From NCBI GenBank assembly GCA_017628395.1, contig JAGBZD010000053.1, forward strand, positions 1-43,544: a stretch of DNA of 43,544 bases, given 5' to 3'. A model generated the notes under the pieces. It had not been told where the DNA came from and searched no databases. It worked only from the letters and a program-made list of their open reading frames with translations. Every line of letters starts with the position of its first letter. Within the stretch, counting starts at the first letter, position 1. The position numbers and the translations under genes were made by a program. This document shows, one piece after another, positions 23,072 to 32,276 of this stretch. This DNA is from Paludibacteraceae bacterium. Lineage in GTDB: Bacteria > Bacteroidota > Bacteroidia > Bacteroidales > Paludibacteraceae.

Positions 23072-24361
23072 TTATTGCTTATGTGTCATAATATCAAGAA
23101 TGAGGTCGTCGGTGACCTTCATGCCGTCGTGTCCGATGCGTGTGAGATTGCGGATAGTGCGGTCAATATCGTCCTCCACGATACCTTCGGTAGAATCGGC
23201 ATACGAGTGTTGCATCGCCAAATACGCACTGAAAATTGCCGTAGCCACACCGCTGGTGACCTTCAACGCACAGCCCGGTTTAGCACCGTCGCAAATCATA
23301 CCTGAAATGTTGGCAATCATGTTCTTGATAGCATAAGTAATCTCCTCGTAGTTGCCGCCCATGAGGTAAGTGATACCCGCTGCTGAACCTGTGGCTGCCA
23401 CCACGCAACCGCATAATGCTGACAATCTTCCAAGCGACTGCTTGATATAAATAACGGTGAGATTGCTCAGCGCCAGCGCGCGAAGCGTTCGCTCTTCGTT
23501 GCAATTATTCTCCTTCGCATACAAATACACAGGAATTGAACATGAAATGCCTTGATTACCCGAGCCAGAGTTGCTCATCACTTGCACCATGGCACCCGAC
23601 ATACGCGCATCGCATGCGCCACAGGTGTAACTGATAATCTTGGTGAAGAGGGTATTGCCAAAGAGCTTTTTCATTTCGGGCGTTGCAGTCAGTGTATTTG
23701 CTCGCAACAGTCGCCCCAGACCGTGACCGTATTGTTCGGCAAAGGATGTTTCGGCGGCAGCGGTGTTCATTTGTGCTCCCTCTAAGAGAAAAGCCAACTC
23801 TGAGGTATTCACGCTGGTCGCAAAATCATATACGCGGCGGAGGTTTAAGCCCTGTGGGCTATGGGACGCTTCGCTATTGGACGCTGGGCTAAGGGACGCT
23901 TCGCTAAGGGATATGGGCGAGGTAACAAAATGGGTATGCTCATCCATGATAGTGGCTTGCGCCGTTTGCTCGCCTTTGCGCACTTCGGCATGGATATAGA
24001 GGATACTGGGTGCCTCGTAGTTGATATGAATCTGTGCAGGCACGCGCAACATGTAGTCTTTGGCATACGCAACGGATTCAGGAGTAGCATCGCGCAAGAC
24101 TTCCAACAGATACGCAGACTTGCCCACCGTAGCACCCAGCGCAATCGCGATTGGCAATCCCGTCATACCCGTATTGGGAATACCCACAGCAAGGGCATTC
24201 TTATAGACATTCTTTGAGAGGTAAACCGTTATCTCATCGGGTTCGCAGCCAAGGAGTTCTTTGGCGCGAGCCACACACAATGCCACTGCAATTGGCTCTG
24301 TACAACCAATAGCAGGGATAACCTCGCGGCGGAGTAGTTGAAGAAGTTCTGGATTAGTCAT
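23072..24361 (-). CDS. L-cysteine desulfidase / UPF0597 family (CyuA-like)
   Basis: A 429-residue cytoplasmic protein of the serine dehydratase alpha-like family (UPF0597, CyuA/YhaM), which releases sulfide, ammonia and pyruvate from L-cysteine using an iron-sulfur cluster. Family marks are IGCTEPIAVALCVARA at 18-33, VYKNALAVGIPNTG at 52-65, YTCGACDARMSGAMVQVMSNSGSGNQG and GMICDGAKPGCALK, which contain the conserved cysteines. Residues ~147-172 (Ser/Pro/Glu/Ala-rich) are a low-complexity insertion produced by a CGCTTCGCT-type repeat. Its start overlaps the glycosyltransferase stop by 8 nt. Confidence 0.87.
   Translation of the reverse strand: MTNPELLQLLRREVIPAIGCTEPIAVALCVARAKELLGCEPDEITVYLSKNVYKNALAVGIPNTGMTGLPIAIALGATVGKSAYLLEVLRDATPESVAYAKDYMLRVPAQIHINYEAPSILYIHAEVRKGEQTAQATIMDEHTHFVTSPISLSEASLSPASNSEASHSPQGLNLRRVYDFATSVNTSELAFLLEGAQMNTAAAETSFAEQYGHGLGRLLRANTLTATPEMKKLFGNTLFTKIISYTCGACDARMSGAMVQVMSNSGSGNQGISCSIPVYLYAKENNCNEERTLRALALSNLTVIYIKQSLGRLSALCGCVVAATGSAAGITYLMGGNYEEITYAIKNMIANISGMICDGAKPGCALKVTSGVATAIFSAYLAMQHSYADSTEGIVEDDIDRTIRNLTRIGHDGMKVTDDLILDIMTHKQ
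23850..23915 (-). repeat. CGCTTCGCT-type repeat inside the cyuA-like gene
   Basis: On the plus strand three or four 18-20-nt units follow one another: GGGACGCTTCGCTATT, GGACGCTGGGCTAAG, GGGACGCTTCGCTAAG. They encode the in-frame stretch around SLSEASLSPASNSEASHSP (residues ~150-169). Confidence 0.75.
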
Positions 24362-25082
24362 ATCGCATGAAATGAAGTTTTAATCGGATGATGGTATAAA
24401 GAATCTGCACTTTGTCGAAGTGCGTGTTCGCGCTTTTTAGTCGATGGCGTAAGAGCTGAAAGAGTCTTTTTTTGTCTTCCTTGTGCGAAGTAGCTGTGCT
24501 GGAAGCCTCGTGTTGGCGATAGTAGTAACCCAAACAGTTGACTACGATGTATTCTGGATGAGCTAACCAATGGTCAATGGTGAATATGACATCCTCGTAG
24601 TACATGCGTTCAGGGAAAGTGATAGCATTCTTCTGTAGCCACTCATGTCTAAATATCCGTACCCATGGCGTGGTATATTTGAAGTGGTGGGGTTTGTGTA
24701 GGCTGATGCGTTCGCCTGTGCTGGAAACGCGTTGAAAACCATGCAAGATAACATCAGCTTTGTCAGCGAGAGGCAGTATATCGGAATACAGGTTAGGGGC
24801 TATATAATCGTCGGCATCTACGAAGGCAATCCACTCGCCAGTAGCATACTTGATGGCATTGTTGCGCGCAACCCCCTGTCCTTGATTGGGTTGGGTGTAG
24901 ATCTCGATGCGCGAGTCGCGCTGGGCGAAATCTTGCGCTATGGATAGGCTGCTATCGGTAGAACCATCGTTGATGAGCAGGATCTGCAAATCGCGATGGG
25001 TCTGGTGTATGATGGACTCAATACACTGTGCCAAGTATTTCTCGGCATTGTATATGGGCACTATGACGCTTATTTTTGCCAT
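24354..25082 (-). CDS. Family 2 glycosyltransferase
   Basis: A 242-residue GT-A enzyme starting at ATG 25082 with MAKISVIVPIYNAEKYLAQC, followed by LLINDGSTDSS (nucleotide binding) and the DxD-type metal motif FVDADDYIAPN, all typical of GT2 enzymes that transfer sugars onto lipid-linked or surface polysaccharides. No membrane helix is visible. The extra 36 codons upstream lie inside the GT4 gene and are rejected. It overlaps the GT4 gene by 13 nt and the cyuA-like gene by 8 nt. Confidence 0.9.
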   Translation of the reverse strand: MAKISVIVPIYNAEKYLAQCIESIIHQTHRDLQILLINDGSTDSSLSIAQDFAQRDSRIEIYTQPNQGQGVARNNAIKYATGEWIAFVDADDYIAPNLYSDILPLADKADVILHGFQRVSSTGERISLHKPHHFKYTTPWVRIFRHEWLQKNAITFPERMYYEDVIFTIDHWLAHPEYIVVNCLGYYYRQHEASSTATSHKEDKKRLFQLLRHRLKSANTHFDKVQILYTIIRLKLHFMRYD

Positions 25083-26188
25083 GTCTGAACGCAATAGGTG
25101 AATAGTTGTTCGAATTGCTGGGCTTGTTTCTCGCGCGAGAATTGTTCTTTGTTGATGACTGCTTGACGAGTAAAACCTTTCTTTTGCCACTCGTGGTATT
25201 TGTCTAAAATAAATTCTTTAATATCATTTATATCAGATGAAGCCAATCCCGCGTTGGTCTCCCGAATAGTTTTTGCTAATAATCCGTTGTCGGATGGTAC
25301 ACATAGTATAGGCTTCTCGCAGCCCAATGCTTCATAGAACTTAGTAGTCATCATGCCGCGTGTTTCAGGATTGGTGAGTACGATGGCTATGCTACTTTGA
25401 CGTAATTCATCACCCACTCGGTCAAGCGGAATAGGTAGATGATCTGGAGTGTGGAGGTTCAGTTTGATATTAGGCAAATTCAATTCTCGAATAGCCTGTT
25501 CAATAAGATATGTATTTTGAAATTCGTAAATTTTACCTATATACGAAATTTGAAATGTGTTCGTCGCTATATCCTGTGCATAAAACTGCGCGGGATCATA
25601 TCCATTATAAATCAGTTCTACATTCTTGTTCAATGGGCGAATAAAATCCACATGCCATGGCGAGATCGTTGTAACTGCATCGGCAGCATGTAATACGCGG
25701 TTGCGGCGGCGGATGTTTGTCCATTTGTACCAATGACTAAATGGGCGTGCCCACCATTGACGATGGCTTTGATACTGAGCCCCAGGCACTTGCTCATCCA
25801 AATCGCGAATATCCGTGATAAGTGGAATGTGCTTCTCGCGAGCCACTTCGTATGCCGCGCGCAGGGGGAAGGTGGAGAATGTGGTGCAGAAAACCAAGTC
25901 AAACTGGTGCTCCTTCACTTGCTCTTTCACCCATTGTGAGAAGCGACGATTGCGCCAGTCGGTCAGTAATGACCAGAGCGATTGCCATGCCCACTCCCAA
26001 GTGTTGTGGTAGGCGATGGGCTTCTCAATGATGGGGTAGGCATGTGGAAAATCGTAGGACTGAAACTGCTCCGTATAGACCACAATTTGGTGTCCCTGAC
26101 GAACGAGATAATCGCACAAATAGCGCAATCTCGGTGCGTAGGATGGCTTGCCAAAAGGGTCTGCTACTATCAGAATATTCAGTGTCAT
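25070..26188 (-). CDS. Family 4 glycosyltransferase
   Basis: A 372-residue GT-B enzyme. The N-terminal half has LIVADPFGKPSYAPRLRYLCDYL (acceptor domain, Gly-rich start) and TDIRDLDEQVPG; the C-terminal half has ISYIGKIYEFQNT and the nucleotide-sugar motif MTTKFYEALGCEKPILCV with its conserved Glu. It probably acts at the cytoplasmic side in surface glycan assembly along with the neighbouring GT2 and deacetylase. A heptamer-repeat spacer (26190-26217) precedes its ATG. Confidence 0.9.
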   Translation of the reverse strand: MTLNILIVADPFGKPSYAPRLRYLCDYLVRQGHQIVVYTEQFQSYDFPHAYPIIEKPIAYHNTWEWAWQSLWSLLTDWRNRRFSQWVKEQVKEHQFDLVFCTTFSTFPLRAAYEVAREKHIPLITDIRDLDEQVPGAQYQSHRQWWARPFSHWYKWTNIRRRNRVLHAADAVTTISPWHVDFIRPLNKNVELIYNGYDPAQFYAQDIATNTFQISYIGKIYEFQNTYLIEQAIRELNLPNIKLNLHTPDHLPIPLDRVGDELRQSSIAIVLTNPETRGMMTTKFYEALGCEKPILCVPSDNGLLAKTIRETNAGLASSDINDIKEFILDKYHEWQKKGFTRQAVINKEQFSREKQAQQFEQLFTYCVQTWQK

Positions 26189-26189
26189 A

Positions 26190-26217
26190 TATCTCTCGCC
26201 TTTAACCTCTAACCTAT
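26190..26217 (-). repeat. Heptamer repeat spacer before the GT4 gene
   Basis: The coding-strand sequence TAGGTTAGAGGTTAAAGGCG fills the gap between the deacetylase stop and the GT4 start. The same string occurs before uvrA (32249-32276). Confidence 0.75.
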
Positions 26218-27461
26218 AAACTACAAATAATCTCCAATAACTTCGGATACAAACTGCGATGGTATATATTGCCCGCAGGGCTATTATTATGCCACAAAAT
26301 TACCACTTCCCCTGCGTTCTGATGTATCTTTTCAAACAATCGCTGGCACTCAAAATATGCCTCATCCTCGCTGAGATTCATATATTGGGGATTACTCAAA
26401 GTACAATCCATCACCGTCAGTGGGTGGAGTACCAGATCGGTCAGTGTCATCGTCTTAGGATTAATCCAGCGTACTGGTCGGGTGGTCTGCAAACGGAAAC
26501 CAACTTGGTCCGGGAACATCATTGTGAAGTCATCGGTTATTCCTATATTTACTAACATTTGCATGTCATCTATTGAGCAACGAAGATAATGACTACGATG
26601 GTACAAATCCTTAATTTTTATACTATCTCCGTCTCTAACACCCTCTTTGTTTACTATATGTGTGAATACAACCACATTGGTCATTTTTTCCCCATAGTAA
26701 CTCGAATGTAATCCTATTTTGGCACCACTGTTTTCTATCAACATTTCTGCGGTCTCAAAGTCCTTGCCATCAAGTTTATATTGCGGATAATCATATCCTT
26801 TTCCCATGGTGTCTTTGACAAAGTAGATACATTCTGCTCTTTCCACTGTCTTGTCTTGCGCAATCAGCCACGAGAAGGTGAAGGCTGGATCATTGTGAAT
26901 ATCCTTTAATGAAGCCAATACTTTGCGCCATTGACCGCGCAATATGCCTCCCATAGCTCCGCGCCAATGACGATACTGGGCAACAGAATCCACATCATGT
27001 GTCAGATAGATTTGGCTAAACGATGGGGTAGGCAGCGGCAAATCCAGTAGTTTCATCAGCATGCGTGCATACTCGTCCACCGTAGGAATCATCAAACGGT
27101 TGTTTTGACCCAAAATGGAATACTTAGCAGCAAATCGCCCGTGCTCATCGCGCTGCGTGTTAATCAATTCCTCCGCCCGCGAGATAAAGAAGAAGGTGTT
27201 ATAGACAATATCCGTGCGAATAACATAGCGTGTAATCGCTTCATCTTCAGGCGAAGCCGATCCACCAACTACAGCGTAGCGTTCTACAGCGCAGCGATCT
27301 AATTCTGGCATCACAATCTTTTTCCCAAATTGTCCATTAGGCACAATCACCACGCGGTAGTTCTGCCACTCCGTCTCGTCAGCCGTATAACCTACTTGCT
27401 TGGCAGCCTCTGCGTTGCCATAAAGCAAGAATTGGATAATGTAATCAATAATCTCTTTCAT
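26214..27461 (-). CDS. Polysaccharide deacetylase-like protein
   Basis: A 415-residue cytoplasmic protein starting at ATG 27461 (MKEIIDYIIQF). The first ~120 residues are an accessory region; from ~155 the NodB-like fold begins with YLTHDVDSV (catalytic Asp and metal-binding Asp), then IGLHSSYYGE (metal His), HYLRCSIDDMQMLVNIGITDDFTMMFPDQVGFR and a final VVILWHNNS. Members hydrolyse N-acetyl groups from glycans, or modify polysaccharides under synthesis. Residues 54-73 are a repeat-encoded insertion. One base separates it from the ABC-F stop codon. Confidence 0.8.
   Translation of the reverse strand: MKEIIDYIIQFLLYGNAEAAKQVGYTADETEWQNYRVVIVPNGQFGKKIVMPELDRCAVERYAVVGGSASPEDEAITRYVIRTDIVYNTFFFISRAEELINTQRDEHGRFAAKYSILGQNNRLMIPTVDEYARMLMKLLDLPLPTPSFSQIYLTHDVDSVAQYRHWRGAMGGILRGQWRKVLASLKDIHNDPAFTFSWLIAQDKTVERAECIYFVKDTMGKGYDYPQYKLDGKDFETAEMLIENSGAKIGLHSSYYGEKMTNVVVFTHIVNKEGVRDGDSIKIKDLYHRSHYLRCSIDDMQMLVNIGITDDFTMMFPDQVGFRLQTTRPVRWINPKTMTLTDLVLHPLTVMDCTLSNPQYMNLSEDEAYFECQRLFEKIHQNAGEVVILWHNNSPAGNIYHRSLYPKLLEIICSL
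27246..27300 (-). repeat. Palindromic GATCG-type repeat inside the deacetylase gene
   Basis: Coding strand: ATCGCTGCGCTGTAGAACG, CTACGCTGTAG, then GATCGGCTTCGCCTGAAG. It aligns unit by unit with the copy in uvrA at 31394-31445. It encodes residues 54-73 in frame. Confidence 0.75.
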
Positions 27462-27462
27462 A

Positions 27463-29331
27463 TTATTCTTCTTCACTCAAGATTTCCCATTCATATAGGC
27501 GTTGTTCCATCTCGCGTTTGATATGTTCATATCGTTGGAAGTTCTCCGCCGTTTGTTGTGCGACATCGGTCAGTAGTGCTTCTATCTCTTGTTGCTCCTG
27601 TTCCAACTTTGCAATAGCTGCTTCCACATCGGCAATCTGTTTCTCTTTCTTGCGACGCGCTGCTGCGGCGGCCTTCTGCGCCGCATAATCCTGTTTCGCA
27701 GAAGAGCTCTCGCCTTTCGCCTCATCGCCTTTTCGCCTCATCGCCTCATCGGTCTTCCTCTCCAATTCTTGGAGATTATCAATTCGCTTGCTGCGCAAGA
27801 AATCATAGATGCCGCCAAGGTGTTCTTTCACTTTTCCGCCGCCAAACTCATACACCTTGTCCACCAGTCCGTCCAAGAAATCGCGATCGTGGCTCACACA
27901 AATCACTGTGCCGTTAAACTCCTTCAACGCCGCTTTCAGCACATCCTTCGACTGCATGTCGAGGTGGTTAGTTGGCTCGTCAAGAATCAACAAGTTACAT
28001 GGTTCCAGCAGCAAACGAATCATCGCCAAACGACTTCTCTCGCCACCCGATAGCACTTTCACTTTCTTCTCCGATGCTTCGCCACCGAACATAAACGCAC
28101 CCAATATATTGCGTATCTGTGTGCGAATATCGCCCACCGCTACATTGTCAATCGTCTGGAATACAGTTAGTTCACCGTCCAACAATGCCGCTTGGTTCTG
28201 CGCAAAGTACCCAATCTTCACATTATGCCCAATTTTCAACTGACCCATATAATCCAACTGCCCCATGATACAGCGCACCAGTGTCGTCTTGCCTTCGCCG
28301 TTCTTACCCACAAACGCCACTTTCTCGCCTCTACGAATCGTGAAGGTCGCGTCTTGAAACACCGTATGCTCGCCAAAATCCTTGCGCAAATCTTCCACTA
28401 TCACGGGGAAGTCGCCGCTGCGTGGCGCAGGTGGAAAACGCAAACTCAAGCGCGAGTTGTCTTCTAGATCCACCTCCAATCGCTCCAACTTCTCCAGTTG
28501 CTTAATGCGCGACTGCACTTGCACCGCTTTGGTGGCTTTATATCGGAAGCGCTCAATGAATTCCTCCGTCTCCTGAATCATTTTCTGTTGATTCATATAG
28601 GCGCGAACCTGTTGCTCATGACGCTCTTGGCGGAGTACCTTGAACTGTGAGTAAGGCGCATTGTAGTCGTATATGCGTCCAAGCGTAATCTCAATCGTTC
28701 GTGTCGTCACATTGTCCAAAAAAGCGCGGTCGTGACTCACCAATACCAGCGCACTACCATTGTTCTTGAGGAACTCCTCCAGCCATTGTATTGACTCTAT
28801 ATCCAAGTGGTTAGTCGGCTCATCAAGTAGCAGCAAGTCAGGGTGTTGCAAGAGTATCTTTGCCAACTCAATACGCATACGCCAGCCACCCGAGAACTCC
28901 GAACAAGGGCGGTCGAAATCCTTCCTTTCAAAGCCCAAACCAATAATCGTCCTGTCCATCTCCGCGATAAATCGTGCCTCCTCGCCTGATATTCCTGCCT
29001 CTAAACTGTAGGCGCTTGCGCCGTCCTGTAGCGAAGCGTTCTCTACACTATCGCTCTTGTGAGCGATGACTGACATCACATCCTCCCTCAGCGTTTTCCC
29101 GTCCACATGCATCATCACCTGTGGCAAGTAACCGATGGTCAGGTCGCCCATCTTGCTGATGCGACCCGATGTAGGAGTCTCCACTCCCGCCAACAATCGG
29201 AGCAGAGTCGTCTTACCCGCACCGTTCTTGCCTACCAACGCCACTCTGTCGCGCGGGTTAATCAAAAAAGTAATATCGTCCAATATCGGACGCGAGGAGT
29301 ATTCTATGCTGAGATGTTCTACGCTTATCAT
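27463..29331 (-). CDS. ABC-F family ATPase (Uup/EttA-like)
   Basis: A soluble 622-residue protein with two ABC ATPase domains and no membrane part, so a ribosome-acting ABC-F factor rather than a transporter. Domain 1: Walker A GKNGAGKTT at 34-42, signature FSGGWRMRIELA, Walker B LLLLDEPTNHLD. An interdomain linker (RQERHEQQVRAYMNQQ) follows. Domain 2: GKNGEGKTT, LSGGERSRLAM, LLILDEPTNHLD. The C-terminus is a charged coiled coil as in Uup. Residues ~91-112 and a linker near 530-545 are repeat-encoded. Its ATG overlaps the uvrA stop (ATGA). Confidence 0.93.
   Translation of the reverse strand: MISVEHLSIEYSSRPILDDITFLINPRDRVALVGKNGAGKTTLLRLLAGVETPTSGRISKMGDLTIGYLPQVMMHVDGKTLREDVMSVIAHKSDSVENASLQDGASAYSLEAGISGEEARFIAEMDRTIIGLGFERKDFDRPCSEFSGGWRMRIELAKILLQHPDLLLLDEPTNHLDIESIQWLEEFLKNNGSALVLVSHDRAFLDNVTTRTIEITLGRIYDYNAPYSQFKVLRQERHEQQVRAYMNQQKMIQETEEFIERFRYKATKAVQVQSRIKQLEKLERLEVDLEDNSRLSLRFPPAPRSGDFPVIVEDLRKDFGEHTVFQDATFTIRRGEKVAFVGKNGEGKTTLVRCIMGQLDYMGQLKIGHNVKIGYFAQNQAALLDGELTVFQTIDNVAVGDIRTQIRNILGAFMFGGEASEKKVKVLSGGERSRLAMIRLLLEPCNLLILDEPTNHLDMQSKDVLKAALKEFNGTVICVSHDRDFLDGLVDKVYEFGGGKVKEHLGGIYDFLRSKRIDNLQELERKTDEAMRRKGDEAKGESSSAKQDYAAQKAAAAARRKKEKQIADVEAAIAKLEQEQQEIEALLTDVAQQTAENFQRYEHIKREMEQRLYEWEILSEEE
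27703..27755 (-). repeat. GGCGAAA/GATGAGG heptamer repeat inside the ABC-F linker
   Basis: Coding strand: GATGAGGCGATGAGGCGAAA, AGGCGATGAGGCGAAAGGCG. It encodes the Glu/Ala/Lys/Arg-rich stretch DEAMRRKGDEAKGE in frame ahead of the C-terminal coiled coil. Confidence 0.7.
29001..29075 (-). repeat. Palindromic repeat inside ABC-F domain 1
   Basis: Coding strand units ATCGCTCACAAGAGCGAT, AACGCTTCGCTACAG and GGACGGCGCAAGCGCCTACAG, each containing a short hairpin (GCTC/GAGC, GGCGC/GCGCC). They encode residues ~91-112, SDSVENASLQDGASAYS. Confidence 0.7.
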
Positions 29332-32243
29332 ATAAAACTGTCTTTCAATTCGTTTAATGCTCTACCTGTATAACTATCCGCACACTCCATAATCTGCTCT
29401 GGCGTGCCTTCTGCCACTATCCTTCCGCCTTCATCGCCTCCCTCTGGTCCTAAGTCTATAATATGGTCGGCTGCCAATATCACCGATGGATTATGCTCAA
29501 TCACCAACACCGAGTGTCCTCTGCTAATCAGCGCATTCAGCGCTTTCAACAGCACTGCCACATCGTGGTGATGCAAGCCCGTTGTGGGCTCATCAAAGAT
29601 GAAGAGGGTAGGTGTTGCGTTCTCTTGTGCCAAGAACGATGCCAACTTCACGCGCTGACTCTCGCCACCCGATAAGGTACTACCTGCTTGACCCAACTTC
29701 ACATAGCCTATACCTACATCCTGCAACGGCTTCAACCTGTTGACAATCTTCTTGCACGCCGCATCCTCCGCAAAGAACTCTATCGCCTGATTGACTGTCA
29801 TCTCCAGCACATCGTATATGTTCTTTTCGCGGTATAGCACATCCAGCACATCCTGCTTGAAGCGTTTGCCCTTGCAGTGCTCGCACTCCAACACTATATC
29901 CGCCATAAACTGCATCTCTATCCGTATCGTTCCTTCACCTTGGCAGGCTTCGCACCTACCACCTGGCGTGTTAAACGAGAAATGCGATGGCGTGAAGCCC
30001 AACTGTTTGCTCAATTGCTGCTCCGCGTACAATTTGCGTATCTCGTCGTATGCCTTCAGATAGGTCACAGGGTTCGAACGCGATGATTTGGTCAATGGGT
30101 TCTGATCCACAAACTCCACATTATGAATCAATTGCAGACTGCCCCTTAGACTACCAAAGTCGCCCGTTCGTTCGGCTATACCGCCGTAATGCTTCTTCAG
30201 CGCAGGGTATAGCACCTTCGTAATCAGCGACGATTTGCCGCTGCCGCTGACACCCGTCACCACAGTCATCACATTCAGCGGGAAGCGAACATTGATATTC
30301 TTCAAGTTGTTTTCAGTTGCACCGATAACCTCGATGTAGTTATTCCATTGGCGTCTATAAGGCGGAATAGAGTAGGTGAATTTCTCTATTTTCGGTGCGC
30401 CCGCATATACCAGTTCGCCGCCATGGCGACCTGCTTTCGGACCAATCTCTATCGAATAATCCGCTGCTTTCTGTATCTCATCATCGTGCTCTACGACCAC
30501 TATCGTATTGCCCAAATCGCGCAACTGCTTCAGCACATGTATCAGCCGTTGTGTATCTCTTGGGTGCAAACCGATACTGGGTTCGTCCAGTACATACAAT
30601 GAACCTACCAAACTACTACCCAACGACTTAGCCAAGTTGATTCGCTGTCCCTCGCCACCCGATAAGGTGCTGGACATACGACTCAAGGTCAAATAACCCA
30701 AGCCCACATCCTGCATAAACTGAAGCCGCGAACGAATCTCCGTTAAAAGAGGTTCAAAAGGAGAGAGTTTTCCATCACCTCCTGCAGGGACAGCACTTCG
30801 CCCATCGGGCGACACTACAGCTGCTGTGCAGTCTTTAAACCACTCCGCTAATTGCGTGATCGGCATCTGACTCAACTCCGTAATCGACTTTCCGCCTACC
30901 AACACATACTCTGCCTCTTTCCTCAATCGCTTGCCCAAGCAGTCAGGACATATCGCCTTACCGCGATAGCGACTAAGCATCACGCGATACTGTATCTTGG
31001 CGTATTGTTTGCTCTCCAGTTCGTGGAAAAAGTCGTTCAATCCGTGAAAATGTTCGTTGCCTATCCATAGCAACTGCTTCTGTTCTGCTGTCAGTTCGTA
31101 GTAGGGTGTGTGTATTGGAAAGTCAAACTTATCCGCCGCATAAATCAGTGCTTCGTTCCAAAGCCCCATCTTTTCGCCTTTCCAGCATGCTATGGCTCCT
31201 TCGTATATCGTTTTTGTCTTGTCTGGAACGACCAAGTCTGGGTCTATACCAATCACATTGCCGTACCCGCCGCAGGTTGGACAAGCCCCCAATGGACTAT
31301 TAAAATCAAACAGGTGTTCCGTGGGCTCCATAAATGTAATCCCGTCTGCCTCAAAGCGTTGCGAGAATGTAATAATCTTAGATTCTCTGCCACCTTCAGG
31401 CGAAGCCGATCTACAGCCCGTAGGGCGATCTTCAGCGCAGCAATCTATATTTGGTAACTCCATCACCAACCTGCACTCGCCTTTTCCCTCAAAGAACGCC
31501 GTCTGCACCGAGTCCGCAAAGCGGTTCAGCGTACTCTCCTCGCCATCGGCTATGACGCGGTCAACCAGCAGATAGGTCTTGGCAAGCGCAATGTTGGCGC
31601 ATGCAGGTGTTGTTGAATTTTGTTGTTTATGTTGTTGGATTAAAGCATCTCTGTTGTTTGTCAGCACTTGATTCAGTCGCAGCACTTCCCCCGTTCCATC
31701 CTCTTTGAATTGGTACAAACGAGCAAAGCCCTGTTGCTGCCAAATACCCAATTGTTCCTCAATATTCTCCGCTACGATAGGCGACAATAGCAGCACTTTA
31801 GTCCCTATAGGTTGCTTTCTGAGGCACTCCACCACATCATGCACGCTATGGCGCTTCACCTCCATGCCGCTCACAGGCGAAATGGTTTTTCCTGCGCGCG
31901 CAAACAACAATTTGAGATACTCGTGTATCTCCGTCACTGTTCCCACCGTACTGCGTGGGTTGCGGTTGGTCACTTTCTGTTCAATAGCTATGGCAGGGGG
32001 AATACCGTCAATGAAGTCCACATCGGGTTTCTGCATGCGCCCAAGGAACTGCCGTGCATACGAACTCAGGCTCTCTACATAACGCCGTTGACCTTCGGCA
32101 AACAATGTGTCGAAGGCCAATGATGACTTACCGCTACCGCTGACACCCGAGATAACGACCAACTTGTTGCGTGGAATATCTACGGTTATGTCCTTCAGGT
32201 TATGCGTCCGTGCCCTGTGAATATGTATTACATCTTCGTTCAA
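29328..32243 (-). CDS. uvrA: Excinuclease ABC subunit A
   Basis: Damage-recognition ATPase of nucleotide excision repair, 971 residues against ~940 usual. Walker [10 protein letters not shown] at 33-41 and again [15 protein letters not shown] in the second half; signatures [12 protein letters not shown] and [12 protein letters not shown]; zinc modules [22 protein letters not shown] and CEHCKGKR. Two stretches (residues ~267-285 and ~471-489) are Ser/Pro/Gly/Asp-rich, encoded by palindromic repeat units, and lie outside the conserved motifs, explaining the extra length. A heptamer spacer precedes the ATG. Part of the long minus-strand operon. Confidence 0.97.
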   Translation of the reverse strand: MNEDVIHIHRARTHNLKDITVDIPRNKLVVISGVSGSGKSSLAFDTLFAEGQRRYVESLSSYARQFLGRMQKPDVDFIDGIPPAIAIEQKVTNRNPRSTVGTVTEIHEYLKLLFARAGKTISPVSGMEVKRHSVHDVVECLRKQPIGTKVLLLSPIVAENIEEQLGIWQQQGFARLYQFKEDGTGEVLRLNQVLTNNRDALIQQHKQQNSTTPACANIALAKTYLLVDRVIADGEESTLNRFADSVQTAFFEGKGECRLVMELPNIDCCAEDRPTGCRSASPEGGRESKIITFSQRFEADGITFMEPTEHLFDFNSPLGACPTCGGYGNVIGIDPDLVVPDKTKTIYEGAIACWKGEKMGLWNEALIYAADKFDFPIHTPYYELTAEQKQLLWIGNEHFHGLNDFFHELESKQYAKIQYRVMLSRYRGKAICPDCLGKRLRKEAEYVLVGGKSITELSQMPITQLAEWFKDCTAAVVSPDGRSAVPAGGDGKLSPFEPLLTEIRSRLQFMQDVGLGYLTLSRMSSTLSGGEGQRINLAKSLGSSLVGSLYVLDEPSIGLHPRDTQRLIHVLKQLRDLGNTIVVVEHDDEIQKAADYSIEIGPKAGRHGGELVYAGAPKIEKFTYSIPPYRRQWNNYIEVIGATENNLKNINVRFPLNVMTVVTGVSGSGKSSLITKVLYPALKKHYGGIAERTGDFGSLRGSLQLIHNVEFVDQNPLTKSSRSNPVTYLKAYDEIRKLYAEQQLSKQLGFTPSHFSFNTPGGRCEACQGEGTIRIEMQFMADIVLECEHCKGKRFKQDVLDVLYREKNIYDVLEMTVNQAIEFFAEDAACKKIVNRLKPLQDVGIGYVKLGQAGSTLSGGESQRVKLASFLAQENATPTLFIFDEPTTGLHHHDVAVLLKALNALISRGHSVLVIEHNPSVILAADHIIDLGPEGGDEGGRIVAEGTPEQIMECADSYTGRALNELKDSFI
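30778..30832 (-). repeat. Palindromic repeat inside uvrA, copy 2
   Basis: Coding strand: CTGTAGTGTCGCCCGATGGG, then CGAAGTGCTGTCCCTGCAGG. It contains the hairpin TCGCCC-GAT-GGGCGA and encodes residues ~471-489 in frame. Confidence 0.65.
31394..31445 (-). repeat. Palindromic repeat inside uvrA, copy 1
   Basis: Coding strand: ATTGCTGCGCTGAAG, GATCGCCCTACGGGCTGTAG (preceding G shared), GATCGGCTTCGCCTGAAG. Three 15-20-nt units, each a small hairpin flanked by GATC and TGAAG/TGTAG. It encodes residues ~267-283 ([16 protein letters not shown]). Confidence 0.78.
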
Positions 32244-32248
32244 ATTTT

Positions 32249-32276
32249 CTTGCCTTTAACCTTTAACCTCTAACCT
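32249..32276 (-). repeat. Heptamer repeat spacer before uvrA
   Basis: Coding strand: TAGGTTAGAGGTTAAAGGTT, then AAAGGCAAG. It fills the gap between the HU-LysM stop and the uvrA start and takes in the upstream stop codon TAG. Confidence 0.75.
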